61,141 nucleotides of DNA from JAMZMI01 sp047632435. GTDB lineage: Bacteria > Bacteroidota > Bacteroidia > Cytophagales > Cyclobacteriaceae. Shown one piece after another: positions 8,249-15,065 of the stretch. The notes beneath the pieces were generated by a model. It was given only the letters and a program-made list of their open reading frames with translations. It was not told where the DNA came from and did not search any database. The stretch spans positions 1-61,141 of the forward strand of contig JBLICU010000010.1 of the NCBI GenBank assembly GCA_047632435.1, written 5' to 3'. The translations under genes were made by a program, and so were the position numbers. The number at the start of each line of letters is the position of its first letter. Position 1 is the first letter of the stretch.

Positions 8249-8947
8249 CATTTTTAACCATTATCAATTCACTTCTTTCCGAATCAACCATTTTCATAGG
8301 TGGAATCTTATCTCATTATTTTGGTGACCATGTTAAAAACGTACTTGTAAAATCAGAAATTGTTCATTTTTCCGTAGCATTCGATGGGGGCATTCTGGTG
8401 GCTGTCGTTGGTTGGTTTTGGTTCTAGCGGGAATGCAAGCTTTACCCCTAATCTCTATCATATTATGCTTTTCGATAGGAGCCATTGCCTTTTTTATCAT
8501 TGACTGACATGGAGAAGTGAGGAAGTACAATGGCTCAAATGCTTGCTATGTTCTCTGATTTTGTTACTGAAGTTATCACAATGGGTGTTGTGCTTTCGCA
8601 TATCGTACGTTGGGAATTTTACTGGCCGTGATCATCGGAATTCAAAATTTACCTTAATCATTCAAGGTGAACATCGATTTGAAAAGTCGATATTTGTCAG
8701 TAATTGCTTACATATACTTTTCCTAATAGGCTTTTCAGATGTCATATCAGCACTGGCTGGCTAATATTTATTGGAGGATAAGCCAATGATTGTTGCCACC
8801 TTGATGTTGTTCTCTCGTGAAGGCATATTGTACCCGATATTTCAAGATATCGCAACTATATCCAAACTGAAAAAGAATTGGATCCCTGCGCAGGAAGCAA
8901 GTTTTGGTTTTCTAGTTGGGACGGTCGGAGTGAAGGTAATAGGGTAA
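8245..8947 (+). pseudogene. ZIP-family metal transporter, heavily degraded
   Basis: Pieces of a ZIP (zinc/iron permease) protein appear in order in shifting frames. 8245-8427 gives 'SLLSESTIFIGGILSHYFGD' and 'SVAFDGGILVAVV'. About 8428-8508 gives 'GMQALPLISIILCFSIGAIA'. Short traces lie between 8530 and 8780. 8821-8947 gives 'GILYPIFQDIATISKLKKNW', then 'PAQEASFGFLVGTVGVKVIG' and TAA. Intact relatives read '..GGILVA..L.L.PEGM..L' and 'GILYLIFQDIAP.SKL...W.PALGA..GF'. At least four frameshifts or stops separate the segments, and the metal-site helix (HN...PEG) cannot be recovered. It sits directly before an intact VIT-type Fe/Mn transporter, so this was once a metal-transport pair. Confidence 0.8.
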
Positions 8948-8973
8948 TTTTATAAAATAAAAAATCAGTAAAA

Positions 8974-9681
8974 ATGATCGATGCAACTGACCATTATTTA
9001 GACAACCACTATATCCAGAGAAGCAATTGGCTCAGGGCAATAGTACTTGGTGCCAATGATGGCATCATCTCCATAGCAAGTTTGGCAATAGGGGTGGCCG
9101 CCGCAAGCGATATGAGAGAGCCAATTGTACTAGCTACAGTTGCTGGGTTGGTTGCCGGAGCGCTATCTATGGCTGCTGGTGAATACGTTTCTGTAAGTTC
9201 TCAAACAGATCTCGAAAAAGCCGACATTGAACGAGAGAAAATAGAATTGGAAGAAACTCCCGATGACGAATTGCAAAGTTTAGCTGAGATATATGTAAGA
9301 AGAGGTTTAAAAAGTGAAACCGCCTTGATAGTTGCCAGAGAATTAACTGAGCGAGATGCACTTGCAGCCCATATCAGAGACGAGCTAGGAATTAATGAAA
9401 CGAGTAAAGCCCAGCCCATCCAAGCGGCATTGGCATCAGGTGCAGCTTTTACTGTAGGTGGGGCACTTCCTCTTTTGGTTGTTCTTTTTGCGCCCTTAAG
9501 TCAAATGGAATATTCCCTTTATGGTTTTGCGATTTCATTTCTCATTCTTTTAGGTGCATTAGCTGCCAAAACAGGTGGCTCTAGTGTGATCAAAGCAATC
9601 ATTAGAATTACTTTTTGGGGCACTGTGGCTATGGGATTGACCGCAGTAGCTGGGTGGTTATTTGGAGTTAATGTAGTGTGA
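8974..9681 (+). CDS. VIT1/CCC1-family Fe2+/Mn2+ transporter
   Basis: A 235-residue membrane protein of the VIT1/CCC1/nodulin-21 family, which moves Fe2+ or Mn2+ out of the cytoplasm. The first membrane segments carry the signature 'AIVLGANDGIISIASLAIGV' and 'AGALSMAAGEYVSVSSQTDL'. A charged cytoplasmic metal-binding helix region (about 75-145) follows: 'EKADIEREKIELEETPDDEL', 'LTERDALAAHI'. Three more membrane segments form the C-terminal third ('GAAFTVGGALPLLVVLFAP', 'FAISFLILLGALAAKTGG'). Length and motifs are complete. It follows the ZIP remnant by 26 bp. Confidence 0.92.
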   Translation: MIDATDHYLDNHYIQRSNWLRAIVLGANDGIISIASLAIGVAAASDMREPIVLATVAGLVAGALSMAAGEYVSVSSQTDLEKADIEREKIELEETPDDELQSLAEIYVRRGLKSETALIVARELTERDALAAHIRDELGINETSKAQPIQAALASGAAFTVGGALPLLVVLFAPLSQMEYSLYGFAISFLILLGALAAKTGGSSVIKAIIRITFWGTVAMGLTAVAGWLFGVNVV

Positions 9682-9898
9682 CCGATAGGTCAGACTACCT
9701 AACGATAAAAGATATTGCCCAAGTGTCAATATTGAGAAAAACTGGTTGCCGACACTTGATGGGCGTCTAGTGTTTCTTGTGGGAATTTGAGGGTTAGAAT
9801 ATTTGGAAAAGATATGAGAATATACGAAAGAAATAGCAGGAAGAGTTTTGAGTTCCTTCGAGCGATTCTTGAGAAGACCATTGAAAAATATAAATGAC

Positions 9899-10588
9899 AT
9901 GAATTCAAATCAACTATCGGTTGTGATGCTTGGCGCAAGTGGTGCTGTAGGCACACATGTTGCACAAACTTTGCAAAACAATAAAGACATTAAACGACTG
10001 ACACTCTTGGGTAGGACTGCAATTTCAAGTCTTACTGCTAGTTCTGTACGCCAATATAAAGTTGATATTTTTGATGTTTCATCGTACGAAGAATATATAC
10101 CGGAACACACAGTTGCTATTTGCACCTTGGGTGTCGGGGAGCCCTCCAAAATGAGCAAGGAAGAATTTATAAAGATTGATAAAATTGCTGTCCGGGATTT
10201 TGCTGTTGCTTGCAAAACAGTAGGGGTATCACATTTCGAATTGTTGGCTTCTGTGGGTATCAATTCCAAATCGTCTTCCTTTTACCTTAAGACAAAAGGA
10301 GAATTAGTAGAAGAGCTAAAGGCGCTCAATTTTGAAAGATTAAGCATTTTTCAGCCCTCTATGATTTTAACACCTTCGAATAGATATGGAATTAGTCAAG
10401 CCATTATTTTAAAAATCTGGCCACTATTAAAACCGCTGTTATTAGGGAGCTTGAAAAAATATCGAGGAATTCCGGTAGAGGTGCTTGGCAGATCAATGGC
10501 ACTTAACATTTTTGAAAGCAAAAGTGGTCATGAGATTTTGCAATGGGATGACTTCTATGCAATAGGAAAAGACAAGACGAAAGTATAA
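9899..10588 (+). CDS. TIP30/HTATIP2-like NAD(P)-binding protein
   Basis: An atypical short-chain dehydrogenase of about 229 residues. The N-terminal Rossmann motif is 'VVMLGASGAVGTHVAQTL' (GASGxVG), followed by 'LTLLGRT' at the end of beta-2 and 'VAICTLG' at beta-4. The 'LASVGINSKSSSFYLKTKGE' stretch holds the Y-x-x-x-K pair typical of the HTATIP2/TIP30 branch ('Y.K.KGE.E'). I chose the ATG at 9899 because the upstream frame begins at TTG and adds 17 poor residues. The substrate is unknown. It is separated from the VIT gene by 217 bp. Confidence 0.85.
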   Translation: MNSNQLSVVMLGASGAVGTHVAQTLQNNKDIKRLTLLGRTAISSLTASSVRQYKVDIFDVSSYEEYIPEHTVAICTLGVGEPSKMSKEEFIKIDKIAVRDFAVACKTVGVSHFELLASVGINSKSSSFYLKTKGELVEELKALNFERLSIFQPSMILTPSNRYGISQAIILKIWPLLKPLLLGSLKKYRGIPVEVLGRSMALNIFESKSGHEILQWDDFYAIGKDKTKV

Positions 10589-10797
10589 ATCATTTCCACA
10601 GGCTACCCTCCGCTGCGGTGATGCTTCACCCATCGCATATTTTCTTAGGTGAGATATATGCAACTGTTTTTACTAATTGCGTAACATACTTCATTGGCAA
10701 TTCCGTCACCTTTGTGAGTTGCCTAAAAGGCATTTACCTGATTCGGGTAAACCCAACTAATGCATGAAACATGCTGAAAGGAAATAGCATATTAAAC

Positions 10798-11658
10798 ATG
10801 CGTAATAACCAATTAAAAAAAATAGACACAGTGAATTATAATCAATTAGTACTTGTCGTTTTAGGTTTTTTTATTTTGTCGTGTAATGACAAACAGCAAT
10901 CCAACGCTCAAAAAGAGACTCCCCAAAACTTTCAAAACAAGGGACATGAGTTAATTTATAAAATGGTAAAAAAGGTTGGTGACTACAATATTCTTTCGAA
11001 TAAAAAGGATGTGATTTACACCTATACTTATCAAACGCCTGATGGTAAATCTGATATTTCAACTGAAAAATATATTTTTGATGGAGAACTATCTTATGGT
11101 TTATATCAGCATCATGAACGCACTTTTTCCGACCTTGAAGGGCCAATTGAGCAGGGTTATGACGGTAGTGAATATTGGCTTAAGCACAATGGGAAAATTC
11201 TAAACGATAGTATTCGCTTAAAACGTGTTGCTTTTAATAGACCAACTAATTTTTATTGGTTCGCAATGTTTCAAAAATTATTAGATCCAGGTTTAAACTA
11301 CGAATACATCGGGGAAAAGGTGATCAATGACATTAATTATGATATTGTAAAAGTCACCTTTAATTCAACAGATGAAAAGCCTACAGATATATATCAGCTA
11401 TTCATAAATAGTAAAACGTCATTAGTCGACCAATTTCTTTTTACTGTGGTTGATTTTGGAGTGATGGAAATCCCGAATTTGATGCAGCTGAAATATGAGC
11501 AAATAGATGGGATGTTGATTCCAACTAAACGGCAATACAAAAAATCTACTTGGAATGCCGATGTAAGTGAAGAACCTTGGATAAATGTAACCTGGTCAAA
11601 TATTCAATTTAACAACGATCTAAGTAAAGAGGATTTCAGCAAATTGAGTAAAAACTAA
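10798..11658 (+). CDS. DUF6503-family lipoprotein
   Basis: A secreted lipoprotein of about 286 residues. The N-terminus has a hydrophobic run ending in a lipobox (LVLVVLGFFILSC), then a hydrophilic linker. The body is a beta-rich LolA-like fold: 'YTYTYQTPDGKSDISTEKYI', 'YDGSEYWLKHNGK', 'NDINYDIVKVTF', 'YQLFINSKTSLVDQFLFTV'. This is the pattern of the Bacteroidota DUF6503 family, in which outer-membrane lipoproteins resemble lipid carriers. An upstream ATG at 10771 is also possible. A hairpin terminator follows ten bases after the stop. Confidence 0.75.
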   Translation: MRNNQLKKIDTVNYNQLVLVVLGFFILSCNDKQQSNAQKETPQNFQNKGHELIYKMVKKVGDYNILSNKKDVIYTYTYQTPDGKSDISTEKYIFDGELSYGLYQHHERTFSDLEGPIEQGYDGSEYWLKHNGKILNDSIRLKRVAFNRPTNFYWFAMFQKLLDPGLNYEYIGEKVINDINYDIVKVTFNSTDEKPTDIYQLFINSKTSLVDQFLFTVVDFGVMEIPNLMQLKYEQIDGMLIPTKRQYKKSTWNADVSEEPWINVTWSNIQFNNDLSKEDFSKLSKN

Positions 11659-11667
11659 CAGTTATAG

Positions 11668-11690
11668 AACTCCAAAGGAGTTTAGTTTTA
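11668..11690 (+). terminator. Intrinsic terminator of the DUF6503 gene
   Basis: AACTCC-AAA-GGAGTT forms a perfect 6-bp stem with a 3-nt loop at 11668-11682, followed by TAGTTTTATTG. It lies ten bases after the stop at 11658. Confidence 0.6.
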
Positions 11691-11898
11691 TTGTGTAACA
11701 GACTATTATAATGGCTAACATCAGGCTAAGTATGATACGCTTGCCAATACTTCTGATGAAAAGCGGGATGAGGTAAAAGGTACTTTTTATCTCACAACAG
11801 ATTCGTTTAAAGAGGGTTTTTCGAAAATTGCTTCTCTGATTTAATGCAATATCTTTGCTCAACTTAAATCACCTGACAGACGAAATTTACTTTGTTTA

Positions 11899-12510
11899 TT
11901 ATTTCATCGTTATGGTTTCGGTAACAGAACCACAGGTAGTCATTTTACTTCCAAATAATGGGTTTTTAATTTCAGAAGATTCACTGAGCCAAATGCCCCC
12001 TTTTCCTTTGGCATACATTGGACAAAACTGCTGATAAAGAGTTCTATCCGTTCCTGTAATTTCAAGTAGGTCTTTAAGGTCTTGGCTTAACCTTTCAAAA
12101 TGCCCTCTTTGATGATCAATTTCACTTTTGGTTATATGCTCCCCATTTTCCCTTATAACTTCAAGATATTCCTTGATCTCTGCTTGCTCTGCTTTTACAA
12201 ATGAGCTTAATTCAAATGTCGATGCGGCATCCATAAGTTTTTGTGCTGCCGATGATGCTGCCTTTGAGTCATCTTTTGCCAAAGCATTTTTAATAGACAG
12301 ATATGAATCAATGAGAGCAGAGACGGCTTGAGACTCGCTCATTACCATGTCTGAACCTTCAGTCATTTTATGGTCAGTTGAGTGATCCATCGTGATATGA
12401 TCATCTGCCAATTCTTCTTGATTTGTAGATTTTCCAGTATCACAGGAGAGTGCGGAGAAACCAAGACCAACGACTAGTGTTAGGGTAATAACTGAATTTG
12501 TTCTTTTCAT
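11899..12510 (-). CDS. DUF3347-domain lipoprotein of the metal-efflux cluster
   Basis: About 203 residues. The signal ends in a lipobox (VGLGFSALSC). A His/Met/Asp-rich segment follows ('DHITMDHSTDHKM'), a likely weak metal-binding linker. Residues about 60-203 are a DUF3347 domain: 'ALIDSYLSIKNALAKDD', 'CPMYAKGKGGIWLS', 'IKNPLFGSKMTTCG'. The closing Cys-Pro-Met and Thr-Cys-Gly motifs match the C-terminal domain of the CusB protein next door. I took the ATG at 12510; the longer frame to 12600 adds 30 residues before a good signal peptide. It is the last gene of the minus-strand efflux block and probably acts as a periplasmic metal-binding accessory of the pump. Confidence 0.85.
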   Translation of the reverse strand: MKRTNSVITLTLVVGLGFSALSCDTGKSTNQEELADDHITMDHSTDHKMTEGSDMVMSESQAVSALIDSYLSIKNALAKDDSKAASSAAQKLMDAASTFELSSFVKAEQAEIKEYLEVIRENGEHITKSEIDHQRGHFERLSQDLKDLLEITGTDRTLYQQFCPMYAKGKGGIWLSESSEIKNPLFGSKMTTCGSVTETITMK

Positions 12511-12649
12511 TTTAATAGAATTTATAAGTTGAATAATTGAATTAATGTTAAGGACATAATGATCAGAAGTAAAACGCTCCAAATTATTCTTGAAGACCAA
12601 ATTTTTAGGGTAGAGCTGGGTTTTTGATCTCCTGTTTTACAACACTCCT

Positions 12650-14443
12650 TCATTTTATAGTTTCTGTTACTTCCCCACAGCTGAGCATTGCTGCTCCGAA
12701 ATATGGATTCTTGATTTCTTCCGAAAAACTAAGCCAATTGGCTCCTTTGTTACTATCTGCCATAGGGCAGTGCTGAATATAAATACCTTCGTTCAATGGA
12801 TCAAAGGATTTCGCCAAGCCTATCATTACATTGGATAATGACTGAAATGCTTTTCGCATTTCCTTTATGTCTTGAAAATGTATAGCATGTTGCATGACTT
12901 GTTTTATCTCATTGCTGTAATTCATCCAAGTTTGGTGAGCATCACCTGTGAAAAGGGACATATTGATCTTGCCTAAATCATTTTGAAATAGAACAGCCGC
13001 TTTTTGAGCCTCCTCTAAATTGTCATTGACTAATGCGTCTTTGATTTTCATATAATCCATAAAAAGAGGTTTTAAAGCTTCTTTAGTCTCAGCGTTGATG
13101 TTTGCTTTTCCCTGGCTTTCTTTATTTGAGGGTGGGGGAGTTGAAGTAGTAGTAGTAGTTGATCCGCCATGATTGTGGCCTGTCATAGCCACTCCACCTT
13201 CCGGATTCATCATACTTGGCTTACCTGCTAATTGTGCTGCGGCATCTATACTGAAAGTGCCATTGACGGCTATTTCTTCGCCAGCATGCAAACCAGATTC
13301 AATCGCATAACTTTCACCCAATTCTGGCCCCAACGTAATCTCACGCATCAGAAAGCTTACCCCTTGATCGGAATTTTGCATCACATAAACGACAGAGCGT
13401 TTGCCCGTCCACATCACTGCTGTTTTTGGTATGGTTATCGAAGTTGTTTTTGCGTTTATTCTGCTCTCCACTGTCCCACTTGCAAACATTTCTGGTTTAA
13501 GCAGCATGCCCTTGTTGGCTATTTCTATTCTTGCTTTCGCCACACGTGTTTTAGGGTCAATGATTGGATCTATATAGCTAATAATGCCTTTAAAGGGTTT
13601 ACTGGGAATAGACCTTACTGTGTAGAAAACGGTCGCACCTTTTTTGATCCAAGTCATATCCGACTCATAGACGTCAAACAAGATCCAAACGTTGGAGAGG
13701 TCGGCAATTTCATAAATAGCTTCTCCTTGTTTGATATAATCACCCAGATTGACCATTTTTTTTGTGACATAGCCAGAAACATTGGCAAGAATGGGGAACT
13801 GCTCAATGGTATTTTTTGAGGCTACTATCTTTTCAATCTGCTCATCAGTTAGTTTCCAGTTCTTCAACTTTTCTTTTGCAGCATTGAATAATGCAGGTTG
13901 TGTTTCTTTGATTTTCTGAGCTTCAAACAATTCTTCCTGTGCCGTGACCAAATCCGGAGAATAGATATAGGCAATTACCTGACCTACGGAAACTAATTCT
14001 CCGGTAAAATTCACGGAAAGTTTTTCAATTCTGCCAGGGATATGGGAGGATTGAGTGTACATCAATCGCTCATCTGCCTGAACTTTCCCAGTAAGTCTAA
14101 TTGACTTTTCAGCATTTCCTTTTTCAACCACCATGGTCTGCACGTGTGCCAGCTGCATGGCTGTTGGAGACATACTTATGGCCATAGGATCAAGATCGCT
14201 ATCACTGCTTTCGAGCGGGATTAAATCCATGCCGCAAATGGGACATTGACCCGGTTCATTCATCCTGATCTGTGGGTGCATGGAGCAGGTGAAGATTTGC
14301 TGATTATTTGATTCGCTAATGTGCTGATGATCTGACACGTCGATCGTTTGATATGCTGATGGTTTGATTAGCCAGCCGATTGCTAGGCCCAATATCAAGG
14401 TGATACCAACGAGTATGTATTTGTTTTGGAATAAATTTTTCAT
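12650..14443 (-). CDS. cusB: CusB-type RND efflux adaptor with heavy-metal-binding and DUF3347 domains
   Basis: A 597-residue periplasmic adaptor. There is one N-terminal membrane anchor (residues 9-25). A heavy-metal-binding domain with 'FTCSMHPQIRMNEPGQCPIC' and 'GMDLIPL' follows at about 51-78. The HlyD-like barrel-sandwich and beta-barrel span about 100-400 ('GKVQADERLMYTQS', 'ANVSGYVTKKMVNLGDYIKQ', 'TRVAKARIEIAN'). A His/Thr linker (GHNHGGSTTTTT) leads to a C-terminal DUF3347 domain (about 455-597, 'CPMADSNKGANWLSF', 'MLSCGEVTETIK'). It bridges CusA and the TolC channel and passes Cu+/Ag+ to the pump. Residues 27-50, between the anchor and the metal-binding domain, are encoded by ten 8-bp repeat units. 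The start overlaps the stop of the four-helix-bundle gene (ATGA). Confidence 0.93.
   Translation of the reverse strand: MKNLFQNKYILVGITLILGLAIGWLIKPSAYQTIDVSDHQHISESNNQQIFTCSMHPQIRMNEPGQCPICGMDLIPLESSDSDLDPMAISMSPTAMQLAHVQTMVVEKGNAEKSIRLTGKVQADERLMYTQSSHIPGRIEKLSVNFTGELVSVGQVIAYIYSPDLVTAQEELFEAQKIKETQPALFNAAKEKLKNWKLTDEQIEKIVASKNTIEQFPILANVSGYVTKKMVNLGDYIKQGEAIYEIADLSNVWILFDVYESDMTWIKKGATVFYTVRSIPSKPFKGIISYIDPIIDPKTRVAKARIEIANKGMLLKPEMFASGTVESRINAKTTSITIPKTAVMWTGKRSVVYVMQNSDQGVSFLMREITLGPELGESYAIESGLHAGEEIAVNGTFSIDAAAQLAGKPSMMNPEGGVAMTGHNHGGSTTTTTSTPPPSNKESQGKANINAETKEALKPLFMDYMKIKDALVNDNLEEAQKAAVLFQNDLGKINMSLFTGDAHQTWMNYSNEIKQVMQHAIHFQDIKEMRKAFQSLSNVMIGLAKSFDPLNEGIYIQHCPMADSNKGANWLSFSEEIKNPYFGAAMLSCGEVTETIK
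14291..14370 (+). repeat. Class A 8-bp repeat array, left arm, inside the cusB coding region
   Basis: The plus strand divides without slippage into 8-mers: TGATTATT, TGATTCGC, TAATGTGC, TGATGATC, TGACACGT, CGATCGTT, TGATATGC, TGATGGTT, TGATTAGC, preceded by a partial GATTTGC. The consensus is TGATNNNN. On the minus strand it encodes residues 27-50 of the CusB adaptor. The matching array at 14965-15065 has the same unit on the opposite strand, so the two arms form an inverted pair with the four-helix-bundle gene between them. Confidence 0.75.
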
Positions 14444-14799
14444 GATCCTTTCATTTGTGATTTCGTGGTAGACATGATTTTGCTTAATAGTTTTTGAATA
14501 GAAAGTAATAAAGCTTTCATTTCTGATGGAGGAGAAGGGTAGCTCATGGCTTTTTCATAGAGTAAAAGCCAGTATTCCGTTTCTTCGGCTTCTTTATGAG
14601 AGATATTTAATTTATGGATAAAGTTTGCTTTGCTTTTACCTCCTTGTACTTCTCTGATATTGGCCCCTATGCTCGTTCCTGATTTGAGCAATTGCCGGGC
14701 AATCACATATTTTCTATTAGTTTCAAGCAGCGCGGAAAATTCAATGATTTGCAACGCGAATTCAAAACTTATTTCCAGTACTTCGTTTCTCTTTTCCAT
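14440..14799 (-). CDS. Four-helix-bundle protein (S23/IVP family), first copy
   Basis: A 119-residue all-helical protein of the four-helix-bundle family first described as 23S rRNA intervening-sequence proteins (TIGR02436), related in fold to the Avd accessory protein of diversity-generating retroelements. Family motifs: 'FALQIIEFSALL', 'ARQLLKSGTSIGANIREVQG', 'KSKANFIHKLNISHKEAEET', 'EYWLLLYEKA'. The biochemical function is unknown; basic surfaces and Avd kinship suggest nucleic-acid binding. It lies within the copper-efflux operon, overlaps the cusB start by four bases, and is bracketed by the two arms of the 8-bp repeat. Confidence 0.9.
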   Translation of the reverse strand: MEKRNEVLEISFEFALQIIEFSALLETNRKYVIARQLLKSGTSIGANIREVQGGKSKANFIHKLNISHKEAEETEYWLLLYEKAMSYPSPPSEMKALLLSIQKLLSKIMSTTKSQMKGS

Positions 14800-14964
14800 T
14801 TCTTCAAAATTTATACATTTACTAACTCATCCTTTGTTTAATCAATTATCCACAGGCATGCGCCCAAGATCGAAGTGGCATCCTTTTTCGCCTCTTTACG
14901 CAAAAAAGATACAGCGATCCTCACCGGGCAGAGAGCTTGTGAAAGCGCCCTAATATTTTAAACG

Positions 14965-15065
14965 CATTATCCATTATCACATCATTTTATCAACAGATCA
15001 GCAAATCTAAGAACTAGAACATCAGCACATTACTTCATCTACCCATCATCAAATCATTTAATCAA
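14965..15065 (-). repeat. Class A 8-bp repeat array, right arm, starting at the copA stop
   Basis: The minus strand divides into 8-mers: TGATTAAA, TGATTTGA, TGATGGGT, AGATGAAG, TAATGTGC, TGATGTTC, TAGTTCTT, AGATTTGC, TGATCTGT, TGATAAAA, TGATGTGA, TAATGGAT. The first unit contains the TAA stop of copA, so the last two or three residues of CopA come from the array. Between this arm and the four-helix-bundle gene (14800-14964) lies a GC-richer, apparently non-coding segment that I do not recognise. Confidence 0.75.
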
